From Achromobacter spanius (lineage in GTDB: Bacteria; Pseudomonadota; Gammaproteobacteria; Burkholderiales; Burkholderiaceae_B): 64,000 bases of DNA. The translations under genes and the position numbers were made by a program. The notes under the pieces are model-generated. The model saw nothing but the letters and a program-made list of their open reading frames with translations, was not told where the DNA came from and searched no databases. Positions 48,725 to 57,030 of the stretch are shown piece by piece (positions within the stretch are counted from its first letter, which is position 1; the number at the start of each line of letters is the position of its first letter). The stretch spans positions 930,001 through 994,000 of the forward strand of contig NZ_CP025030.1 of assembly GCF_002812705.1 (NCBI RefSeq), written 5' to 3'.

Positions 48725-50128
48725 TCAGTCGGCATCCGCCGGCGCCGCCGCGGGCTGGCCATAAGGCGCGCCGGCGCGTCCCATCAGGCTGATCAGCACG
48801 AAGCTGGCCGCGCTGGCCGCCAGCGCCGCGTAGATCGGCGAGTTCGCCGCCAGGCCGTCCTTGACCATGAAGATGATCGCGGCCACGCAGCCCAGCAACA
48901 TGCTGGCAACGGCCCCGGCCGTGGTCGCGCGGCGCCAGTAGATGGCGCCCAACAAGGGCACGAGCATGCCGCCCACCAACAGGTTGTAGGCGCAGGTCAG
49001 CGCGCTGAGCACGTCGTCGACCACCAGCGCAATGCCCACCGCCGACAGCGCCGCCAGCAGCGTGATCACGCGGTGCACGCGCAGGTCCTTGAAAGACCGC
49101 CCGCCACGCAGGGCCGGCAGCAGGTCTTCGGCCAGTACCGTGGCCGTGGCCAGCATCGTGGCGCTGGCGGTCGACATCATGGCCGCCAGCGCCGCGGCGA
49201 TGACCAGCCCGCGTATGCCGTCCGGCAACTGCGATTGCACGATGGCCGCGAAGGCGTTGTTGGCGTTTTCCAAACCGGGAAGCAGCACCTGTGCCGTCAT
49301 GCCTATCAAGGCGCCGACCAGGCCGTAGACAATGCAATACAAGCCGGCGGCGGTGCCCGCCACGCGCGCCACGCGCTCATCGCGGGCGGTGAACACGCGC
49401 TGCCATATCTCCTGGCCGATCAGGATGCCCAGGAAGTAAATGACGAAGTACGTGATGATCGTGCTCCAACCAATCGAGGTCAGGTCGAAGCTGGCGGCGG
49501 GCAGGCGGGCGACAAGTTCGTCCCAGCCCCCGACCCGCATCAGACAGATGGGCAGCAACACGAACATCAGCCCCACCGTCTTGATCACGAACTGGACAAT
49601 GTCGGTCAGCGTCAGCGACCACATGCCGCCCAGCGCCGAATACACCGCGACAATGCCGCCGCCCACCACCACCGCTACCCAGAACGGCAGGTCGAACAGC
49701 ACTTCCATCACCGTGCCGATGGCGATGACGGACGTGGCCGCCAGCATCAGCGCATAGGCCATCATCACCAAGGCGCTGACGTGCTTGGCGCCGGTGCTGA
49801 ACCGCCGTTCCAGGATCTGCGTCACGGTAAAGATGCGCAGTTTCAGCAAGGGCTTGGCCAGCACCCGGTTCAGCACGATGATGCCCAGGCCCAGCGCCCC
49901 GCATAGCCAGAACCCCGACAGGCCGTAGGTATACCCCAGCCGCACCGTGCCCACCGTGCTGGCGCCGCCCAGCACGGTGGCGGCCATGGTGCCCATGTAC
50001 AGGCCCGGCCCCAGGTTGCGGCCCGCCACCAGATAGTCTTCATGCGTCTTCGCGCGCCGCATGCCAAACCAGCCCAGCAGCAGCATCGCCGCCAGGTAAA
50101 TCGCGATCACGGCGATATCCAGGATCAT
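48725..50128 (-). CDS. Sodium:solute symporter (SSS family)
   Basis: The 467-residue membrane protein has about 13 helices and SSS signatures: AGRNLGPGLYMGTMAATVLGGASTVGT, and GGMWSLTLTDIVQFVIKTVGL. It takes up a small solute with sodium. It is 80 nt upstream of the ureohydrolase on the same strand, so the cargo is probably a guanidino compound or polyamine. ATG 50128 has a GAGGAGG site at 8 nt; the frame start 50188 does not. Confidence 0.9.
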   Translation of the reverse strand: MILDIAVIAIYLAAMLLLGWFGMRRAKTHEDYLVAGRNLGPGLYMGTMAATVLGGASTVGTVRLGYTYGLSGFWLCGALGLGIIVLNRVLAKPLLKLRIFTVTQILERRFSTGAKHVSALVMMAYALMLAATSVIAIGTVMEVLFDLPFWVAVVVGGGIVAVYSALGGMWSLTLTDIVQFVIKTVGLMFVLLPICLMRVGGWDELVARLPAASFDLTSIGWSTIITYFVIYFLGILIGQEIWQRVFTARDERVARVAGTAAGLYCIVYGLVGALIGMTAQVLLPGLENANNAFAAIVQSQLPDGIRGLVIAAALAAMMSTASATMLATATVLAEDLLPALRGGRSFKDLRVHRVITLLAALSAVGIALVVDDVLSALTCAYNLLVGGMLVPLLGAIYWRRATTAGAVASMLLGCVAAIIFMVKDGLAANSPIYAALAASAASFVLISLMGRAGAPYGQPAAAPADAD

Positions 50129-50354
50129 GTCCGTAGCCTCCTCACTTCCTACGCTAAAAAAACAACGACTCACATAGAAGTGATTCACTGCCGTTGCTTG
50201 CTATCGCCGCGACCGGCCGCCTTGTTTTGTGCAGGACATCTCGTTCAACCTGCCCGACGTTCCTGTGGATAATAGAAATGACGCCATCGCCGTTCCATAT
50301 TTACTTCGAACTGCAAACATCGATGGATATCAACGTTTGATAGGTACTAACCCT

Positions 50355-51311
50355 ATGCTTTCTCAAGTTTCTGATCTTGATATCCGCTTGATCCGCGTCT
50401 TCCTCGCCATCGTCGACGCGGGCGGCTTGTCGGCCGCACAAGAAATACTGGGCGTCGGCCAGTCCACCATCAGCAGCCAGTTGGCCACCCTGGAAACCCG
50501 GCTTGACTTCAGGCTGTGCGAACGCGGACGCGGGGGCTTTCGGCTCACGGCGAAAGGGCAGCGCTTTGAAAGACTGGCGCGTGGCGCGGTCGCCTCGCTG
50601 AACGACTTCAGCGCACAGGCACGCAACATGCATCGGCAGTTGGTGGGCGACCTGACGCTGGGCTTGATAGGAGACGCCACGATGGCGCACAACGTGCGTG
50701 TCGGACACGCCATTGCCAGCTTTCGTCAACGGGACGAAGCCGTTCGCTTATCAGTACTGATCCGGGGACCGCGCGAGCTGGAGGAATTGCTGTTGAAGGA
50801 CGACATACAGATCGCCGTGGGCTACTTCCTGCATCGTGTCCCCATGCTGGAGTACACCCCGCTGTTCCAGGAGCGCCAGGTGGCGTACTGTGGCGCGACG
50901 CATCCGCTGGCTGCGCGCGCGGGCCGCGTCACGGTCGATGACGTGGCCGATGCCGACTGGACCTGGCGCACCTATCCCCTGCCGGAAGCCTCGTTCACCG
51001 GCCGCCCCCGGCGCATCACCTCGCAAGCCGACAACATGGAAGCCGCCGCGATGTTGATCCTGTCCGGCGCGCATCTGGGGTATTTGCCCGAGCACTTCGC
51101 CGCGCCCTATGTCACAGCCGGCTTGCTGCATGCGCTGGACGCAAACACCTTTCACTACGAGGTGGACATCAGCATGGTTGCCAAGAAGCGCCGCTACCTG
51201 AACGACATCACGGTCGCGTTCATGGAAGACATCAGCAAAGCGATGGGGGTACAGGGCCAGGCAGGCGACGCCATGGCGGCCCCCGCACAGCACGAGCGCA
51301 CCGCCTTCTGA
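50355..51311 (+). CDS. LysR-family regulator
   Basis: The 318-residue LysR protein has an N-terminal winged helix (residues about 8-66, LIRVFLAIVDAGGLSAAQEILGVGQSTISSQLATLE). A substrate-binding domain follows. It is divergent from the symporter-ureohydrolase pair, so it probably senses their substrate. ATG 50355 lies just before the HTH; the longer frame from 50229 adds an unconserved leader. Confidence 0.9.
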   Translation: MLSQVSDLDIRLIRVFLAIVDAGGLSAAQEILGVGQSTISSQLATLETRLDFRLCERGRGGFRLTAKGQRFERLARGAVASLNDFSAQARNMHRQLVGDLTLGLIGDATMAHNVRVGHAIASFRQRDEAVRLSVLIRGPRELEELLLKDDIQIAVGYFLHRVPMLEYTPLFQERQVAYCGATHPLAARAGRVTVDDVADADWTWRTYPLPEASFTGRPRRITSQADNMEAAAMLILSGAHLGYLPEHFAAPYVTAGLLHALDANTFHYEVDISMVAKKRRYLNDITVAFMEDISKAMGVQGQAGDAMAAPAQHERTAF

Positions 51312-51350
51312 TATTGTTCCCACGAGCCCTTCTTTTTTCACCAACGCCCC

Positions 51351-52457
51351 ATGCCTCTACGCCCCGACTCCCCCGCCTTGCAGGACGCCATCGCCGACGC
51401 CATCAGCACGGCCACGCGCGGCGCGGGCCGCGTGAACATCCTGATCGCGGGCAAGACGGGGGTAGGCAAAAGCACGCTGATCAACGCGGTGTTCCGGGGC
51501 GAACTGGCCAAGACCGGGGCGGGCAAACCCGTCACCCAGACCACCCAGGAATACACCAAGGCCGGTCACCCGCTGACCATCATCGACACGCGCGGCCTGG
51601 AAGTCAGCGACTACGCGCGCTCGCGCCAGCAGTTGACGGACCTGATCCAGGAACGCTCCGCGTCCGACGACCAGGACAAGCACCTGCACGTGGCCTGGCT
51701 TTGCATCCAGGACAGCAGCCATCGCGTGGAAGACGCCGAGATCGAGCTTGCCGACATGCTGGCCAACGCCGGCATCCCGGTGGTGGTGGTGCTGACCAAG
51801 GCCCGCAAGAACAGCGCGTTCGTCGAGCAGGCGCGCGCCCTGCTGCCGCGCGCCAAGCAAGTGGTGGCGGTGCGGGCGCTGCCGGAATGGATCGAGGAAC
51901 TGGACGCGGAACTGCCGCCGATGGGCCTGGACAAGCTGATCGAGGTCACGGCCGAGTACATCCCGGAGTCACAGCAGCGGGCCTACGCCAACGCACTGTC
52001 CACCCGCAACAAGAAGGCCCTGGAAGTAAAAAAAAAGCGGGCTGAGATAGAGGTCAACGTGGCCGCCGGCCTGGCCGCGTCGGCCGCCGCCGCGCCCATT
52101 CCGTTTTCCGATGCCTTCGCGCTGGTGCCGATCCAGGTGGGCATGATCGCCAAGATCGGCATCACCTTCGGCATGGAACTGGACACCGCCGCCATCACCA
52201 CGCTGGTGACATCCACACTGGGCGCCTCGGCCGCCACGCTGATCGGCCGGTCAGTCGTGTCGGGCATGCTGAAGTTCATACCCGGCGCGGGCAGCGCCGT
52301 GGGCGGCACCATCGCCGCCACCACCGCCGGCGCCATCACCAAGCTGCTGGGCAATGCCTACGTGGCGGTGCTGTACGACTTTTGCCAGAAGAACCCGGGC
52401 AAGGACATCGACATCGGCATGATCGCGCAGGCACTCAAGCAGCGGGTAAAGCTCTAA
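51351..52457 (+). CDS. Membrane-associated GTPase with DUF697-like C-terminus
   Basis: The 368-residue protein has a Ras-like GTPase: P-loop GKTGVGKST at residues 34-42, switch Thr at 64-65 (VTQTT), G3 DTRG at 79-82, and TKAR (149-152) at the G4 place where NKxD is usual. A helical, alanine-rich C-terminal half with two hydrophobic stretches (residues about 230-270 and 300-340) suggests membrane contact, as in YcjX/DUF697 and dynamin-like proteins. The role is unknown. It stands alone after the LysR gene. Confidence 0.8.
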   Translation: MPLRPDSPALQDAIADAISTATRGAGRVNILIAGKTGVGKSTLINAVFRGELAKTGAGKPVTQTTQEYTKAGHPLTIIDTRGLEVSDYARSRQQLTDLIQERSASDDQDKHLHVAWLCIQDSSHRVEDAEIELADMLANAGIPVVVVLTKARKNSAFVEQARALLPRAKQVVAVRALPEWIEELDAELPPMGLDKLIEVTAEYIPESQQRAYANALSTRNKKALEVKKKRAEIEVNVAAGLAASAAAAPIPFSDAFALVPIQVGMIAKIGITFGMELDTAAITTLVTSTLGASAATLIGRSVVSGMLKFIPGAGSAVGGTIAATTAGAITKLLGNAYVAVLYDFCQKNPGKDIDIGMIAQALKQRVKL

Positions 52458-52713
52458 GCCTCGGCGCGTTCGCATCCCTACGCGCAGGCATGCCCGCAAC
52501 GCGCGCGCAACGTGCCCGCATGCAATGAATTGCTTTTTCACGACATCATTCGTTAGATTTGCGCCTTTTCGGGCGCTCGGCTTAACTATCGTCCGTCATA
52601 CGACGTAAAGCCGTATATCCCTCAGTCTTTTTGCGGGACGACCCACGCAGGCAAACGCAAGCGCAATCGCAAGCACCAACGCCCCGCGGCGGGGTCGGCT
52701 CCCGTCACATCCA

Positions 52714-54798
52714 ATGATCATCGACAACTCCGACGTCATGTACCGGCATCTTGTGCAGGGTGTCGTCGACTACGCCATCTACATGCTGCATCCGGACGGC
52801 ACCGTCGCCAACTGGAACGCCGGGGCGCAACGCGCCAAGGGCTACACACAGGAAGAAATCGTCGGCAAGAACTTCGCTTGCTTCTACAGCGAAGCAGACC
52901 AGGCGTCGGGCCTGCCGCAACGCGGACTGGCCACCGCCCGCGAACAAGGCCGCTTTGAAGCTGAAGGGTGGCGGGTCCGCAAGGACGGCACGCTGTTCTG
53001 GGCCAACGTGGTGATCGATGCCATCCACGACGACCAGGGCGCGCTGCTGGGCTTTGCCAAAGTCACGCGGGACATCACCGAACGGCGTGAACGCGAACAG
53101 CAGCTTGTCCGCGCCAAAGAGCTGGCCGAGCACTACAACACCGAGCTGGCCTCGCTGTCGAGCTTCCTGGACGCCGTGGTGTCGCACATCCCGTCGTGCG
53201 TGCTGGTGCTGGATGCCGTGTCGCGCAACATCCTGCTGGCCAACCGCCAGGCCGAAACCACGTTCGGCGCCACCCGCGCCGACATGTTGGGCAAGACTGC
53301 CCAGCAATGCCTGCCCGCGCCGGTCTGCGAATTTTTCGACCGCCTGACCAACGATGCCCTGCGCACGGACGGCGCGCTGCGCGAAGCCGAAGAAGAACTG
53401 GTCACCGCGCGCGGCCTGCGCACCTTGCGCACGCGCACGCTGGTGTTCCACAGCAGCGACCCGCGCTCGCGCTACGCGCTCTTGATCTCCGACGACGTCA
53501 CCGACGAAAACGCGGCCCACGCGCAGGTGCGCTACATGGCGCACCACGACACGCTGACCGGCATGCCCAACCGCCGGCTGTTTCGCGAACAACTGCTCAA
53601 GGCGCTGCAAAACCGCGCCGCCGACCGCCGCACCGCCGTGCTGTGCCTGGACCTGGACAACTTCAAGAGCGTGAACGATACGCTGGGCCACCCCTGCGGC
53701 GACGAGCTGCTGCGCCTGTTCGCCAAGCGCCTGCCCAAGGTGCTGCGCGAGCAGGACACGCTTGCCCGGCTGGGTGGCGACGAATTCGCCGTGGTGCTGC
53801 CCAACATCGGCCAGCAAGAAGATGTGCGCAAGCTGGTCGACCGCTTGATCGAGGCGGTGCGCCAGCCTTTCGAGGTGGACGGCCATACCGTGCCCGTTAC
53901 CGTCAGCATCGGCATCGCGCTGGCCGAAACGCCGGACTACACGGCTGACCACCTGCTGCGCTACGCCGACATGGCGCTGTATGAAGCCAAGCGCAACGGG
54001 CGCAACCGCCTGGCGTTCTTCGAACCGGAAATGGAAGCCGCCGCGCTCAAGCGCCATGAAATCGAGATGGACCTGCGCCAGGCCATCATGGGGCAGCAGT
54101 TTCAATTGCATTACCAGCCCATCCTGGATGCCAGCCATGTCCGCATCGTGGGCCGCGAGGCGCTGATGCGTTGGCAGCATCCGGTGAAGGGCCTGATCAT
54201 GCCCGACGACTTCATCCCCATCGCCGAAGAGACCGGGCTGATCCACGAGCTGGGCGCCTTCACCCTGCACGAGGCGTGCGCCGAAGCCATGCGCTGGGAC
54301 GACCACGAAACCGTGGCGGTCAACCTGTCGGCCACCCAGTTCACCAACAGCGCGCTGGTGTCGCTGGTGGAGTCGGCCCTGTCCAATTCCGGCCTGCCCG
54401 CGTGGCGCCTGGAACTGGAGATTACCGAGTCGGTGCTGCTGGCGAACTCCGCCACCAACCTGAGCACCCTGAACCGCCTGAAGGCGCTGGGCGTGAAGGT
54501 GGCGCTGGACGACTTCGGCACCGGCTATTCATCGCTGGGCTATCTGCGGTCGTTCGACTTCGACAAGATCAAAATCGACAAGTCGTTCACGCAAGATGTG
54601 GAATCCAGCAAGGAAGCGCTGGCCATCATCCGCGCCATCAACGGCATCGGGCGCAGCCTGGACATTCCCACCACCGCCGAAGGCGTGGAAACCGCCGCGC
54701 AACTGGAGCGGCTGACCCAAGAGGGCTGCTCGCACTTCCAGGGCTATCTGCTGGGCCGTCCGGTGTCGCACGAAACGCCGCCGGACGACGCGACGTAG
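52714..54798 (+). CDS. PAS-PAS-GGDEF-EAL cyclic-di-GMP signalling protein
   Basis: The 694-residue protein has a PAS domain (residues about 15-125), a second PAS (about 150-260), a GGDEF domain and an EAL domain. GGDEF is intact at 355-359 and an inhibitory RxxD site (REQD) lies 5 residues before it. EAL is intact (E482-A483-L484), with the later DDFGTGYSSL. Both synthesis and breakdown of cyclic-di-GMP are therefore possible. It has no membrane segment, so it senses something in the cytoplasm. It lies alone on the plus strand. Confidence 0.93.
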   Translation: MIIDNSDVMYRHLVQGVVDYAIYMLHPDGTVANWNAGAQRAKGYTQEEIVGKNFACFYSEADQASGLPQRGLATAREQGRFEAEGWRVRKDGTLFWANVVIDAIHDDQGALLGFAKVTRDITERREREQQLVRAKELAEHYNTELASLSSFLDAVVSHIPSCVLVLDAVSRNILLANRQAETTFGATRADMLGKTAQQCLPAPVCEFFDRLTNDALRTDGALREAEEELVTARGLRTLRTRTLVFHSSDPRSRYALLISDDVTDENAAHAQVRYMAHHDTLTGMPNRRLFREQLLKALQNRAADRRTAVLCLDLDNFKSVNDTLGHPCGDELLRLFAKRLPKVLREQDTLARLGGDEFAVVLPNIGQQEDVRKLVDRLIEAVRQPFEVDGHTVPVTVSIGIALAETPDYTADHLLRYADMALYEAKRNGRNRLAFFEPEMEAAALKRHEIEMDLRQAIMGQQFQLHYQPILDASHVRIVGREALMRWQHPVKGLIMPDDFIPIAEETGLIHELGAFTLHEACAEAMRWDDHETVAVNLSATQFTNSALVSLVESALSNSGLPAWRLELEITESVLLANSATNLSTLNRLKALGVKVALDDFGTGYSSLGYLRSFDFDKIKIDKSFTQDVESSKEALAIIRAINGIGRSLDIPTTAEGVETAAQLERLTQEGCSHFQGYLLGRPVSHETPPDDAT

Positions 54799-55010
54799 GG
54801 CGTTACGAGGCTTTCAGGGTTAGCGGGGGTCGGATCAAAACAGGGGCCGACCCCTCATTTGCGCCCCCCGCCTGACTACCCGCGGACCTATACTTTTCAA
54901 ATCATCGGGTGCGCTGTGACGCGCCATCCTGCCCGGTGCCTGCTACTACGCCGCGCGTCGGATATTCCATCGCGCAAGCCGCCCCCGGGCCGCTGCGCAG
55001 GGAGCCCATC

Positions 55011-55223
55011 ATGAGCCGCAAATACATCGATTGCCGCGAATACCCAAGCGAGCTGAACTGCTCGGTGGCCTTGGTCGCGGATACCGACGACGAACTGCTG
55101 GAAGCCGCCGTGCAGCACGCCACGACCGTACACAAACATGCCAACACGCCGGAGCTACGGACTCTGCTGAAAGGCATGTTCCACGACGGCACACCCTCGG
55201 TCGAGACGCCCCCGCCCGCGTGA
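55011..55223 (+). CDS. DUF1059 family small protein
   Basis: The 70-residue protein (MSRKYIDCREYPSELNCSVALVADTDDELLEAAVQHATTVH) matches the DUF1059 pattern with two cysteines and a histidine-rich helix. It has no known function. A GGGAG ribosome site precedes ATG 55011; the 34-codon upstream extension (from 54909) has no such site. Confidence 0.8.
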   Translation: MSRKYIDCREYPSELNCSVALVADTDDELLEAAVQHATTVHKHANTPELRTLLKGMFHDGTPSVETPPPA

Positions 55224-55324
55224 TCGCCGAGAGCTACGCGCCATCGACTACGCGCGTCAACTAAGGCTCTTCAACTACTGGCCGTCAACAACGGGGCCGT
55301 CAACCAAGCGCCGTAGCCACGCCT

Positions 55325-56374
55325 TCAACCCGCGCCACCCGTCGTGACGCGGGTTGCCGCGCGCACCACGTCGAACAGGTTCTTGGGGTCTTGCAATTGC
55401 GGCGCCACTTCAATGCGGGTGCCCACGCCCAGCCGGGCAGCGCTGTCGCGCAGCCAGCGCAGCGCCGAAAAGTCCTCCAGCGCGAATCCCACCGAATCAA
55501 AGATGGTCACGTCGGACGCGCTCTGGCGGCCGTCCGCCTGGCCCGTCAGCACACGCCACAATTCCGTCACCGGGAAATCCGCGGGCATCTGCTGCAAGTC
55601 ACCTTCAATGCGGGTCTGCGGTTCGTATTCAACGAACACCGGGCCCATCTTCAACACATCGGCATGCAGCTCGGTCTTGCCGGGGCAATCGCCGCCCAAG
55701 GCATTGATGTGCATGCCCGGCTCGACCATGTCGGCGCAAAGAATCGTGGCGTAGGCCTTGTCGGCCGTCACGGTAGTGACGATGTCCACGCCCTTGACGG
55801 CCTGGGCGGTGCCATCAAAGCGGACGACGCGCAAGGACGGCGCGACGGCGGCCAGGTTGGCTTGCAGCTTGCGGGTGGCGTCTTCGTCCACGTCGTACAC
55901 GTGCAGCGTGTCGATGCCCAGCACGGTGTGGAAAGCCAGCGCCTGGAATTCGGCTTGCGCGCCGTTGCCGATCAGGGCCATCGACCGCGAATCCGGCCGC
56001 GCCAATGCCCGCGCGGCCAAGGCAGAGGTGACAGCGGTGCGCAGGGCGGTGGTCAGCGTCAGTTCGCTGATCAGCAGCGGCTCACCCGTGTTGACTTGCG
56101 CCAGCGCGCCGAAGGCCATCACGGTGGATAGGCCGGCATGCGGATTATTGGGGTGGCCATTCACGAACTTGAAGCTGTAGAGCTCGTGGTCGGCGGTGGG
56201 CATCAATTCGATGACGCCGTTGGGGGAATGGCTGGCGACGCGCGCGCACTTGTCGAATTCCTGCCATCGCAAAAAGTCCGCCAGCACGTAGTCGAGCAGT
56301 TCGGTGTAGACCTTTTGCGAGCCTTGCAAGGCCATGATGTTGGCCACATCCGACGTCGTGAGCAGTGTCGTCAT
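55325..56374 (-). CDS. Ornithine cyclodeaminase / mu-crystallin family protein
   Basis: The 349-residue Rossmann-fold protein has the family motifs KFVNGHPNNP, the cofactor motif GNGAQAEFQALAFH, and INALGGDCPGKTELH. Members convert ornithine to proline or reduce cyclic imines. It is divergent from an Lrp-type regulator, so amino-acid control is likely. ATG 56374 has an in-frame T-rich stretch upstream but no obvious longer start. Confidence 0.9.
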   Translation of the reverse strand: MTTLLTTSDVANIMALQGSQKVYTELLDYVLADFLRWQEFDKCARVASHSPNGVIELMPTADHELYSFKFVNGHPNNPHAGLSTVMAFGALAQVNTGEPLLISELTLTTALRTAVTSALAARALARPDSRSMALIGNGAQAEFQALAFHTVLGIDTLHVYDVDEDATRKLQANLAAVAPSLRVVRFDGTAQAVKGVDIVTTVTADKAYATILCADMVEPGMHINALGGDCPGKTELHADVLKMGPVFVEYEPQTRIEGDLQQMPADFPVTELWRVLTGQADGRQSASDVTIFDSVGFALEDFSALRWLRDSAARLGVGTRIEVAPQLQDPKNLFDVVRAATRVTTGGAG

Positions 56375-56498
56375 TTTTTTCTCCCCAAGTTATGGAAAGG
56401 AAATTCTGGCTGATGCCCAAATCAATTCATAGTGACAACATTCCACACGAAACGCTAAGATTCTGGCATTCCGACAGCCATGATTAGCACTTTTTGCA

Positions 56499-56924
56499 AT
56501 GGACACGCTAGACCAAAGCCTGCTTGGGCTGCTGCGCGCGAACGCCCGCCTGTCGATCGCCACCCTGGCCAAGAAACTGGACGTGTCGCGCGGCACCATC
56601 GATAACCGCATCCGCAAGCTGGAAGAGCGGGGCATCATCGTTGGTCATACCGTGCGGCTGCGCCCCGAAGCTGAAACCGACGACATCGTGGCGTGGATGA
56701 GCATCGCCGTAGAAGGCCACGAAACCCGCAAGATCGTGAACTTGCTGATGGGTGAGCCCGCCGTGGCGGGCCTGCATGACACGAACGGGCGTTGGGACTT
56801 GCTGGCGGAACTGCGCGTGCCCACCATCGACCAGTTGTCCGAAGTGCTGGACCGGCTGCGCACCCTCAAAGGCATCTCGGCCACCGAGACCAGCATTCAC
56901 TTGAAGACCTTCAAGGCCATCTGA
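56499..56924 (+). CDS. Lrp/AsnC-family regulator
   Basis: The 141-residue protein has an N-terminal winged helix (LLRANARLSIATLAKKLDVSRGTIDNRIRKLEERGII). A RAM-type ligand domain follows (GHETRKIVNLLMGEPAVAGLHDTNGRWDLLAEL). It shares a 124-nt intergenic region with the divergent cyclodeaminase, which it probably regulates in response to ornithine or another amino acid. Confidence 0.93.
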   Translation: MDTLDQSLLGLLRANARLSIATLAKKLDVSRGTIDNRIRKLEERGIIVGHTVRLRPEAETDDIVAWMSIAVEGHETRKIVNLLMGEPAVAGLHDTNGRWDLLAELRVPTIDQLSEVLDRLRTLKGISATETSIHLKTFKAI

Positions 56925-56977
56925 GCGCGCTATCCGGGCTTCGGGCTGCGCGTGCGGGAGTCGGACCCCAAAAGCGC

Positions 56978-57012
56978 AACCGGGCGGGCAGGGTTGCCCC
57001 GCCCGCCCGGTT
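56978..57012. terminator. Bidirectional terminator between lrp-like gene and giant adhesin
   Basis: AACCGGGCGGGC (56978-56989) is perfectly complementary to GCCCGCCCGGTT (57001-57012). It stands between two convergent genes and is very GC-rich. Confidence 0.85.
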
Positions 57013-57030
57013 CTCCCTGTCACCAGGGCC

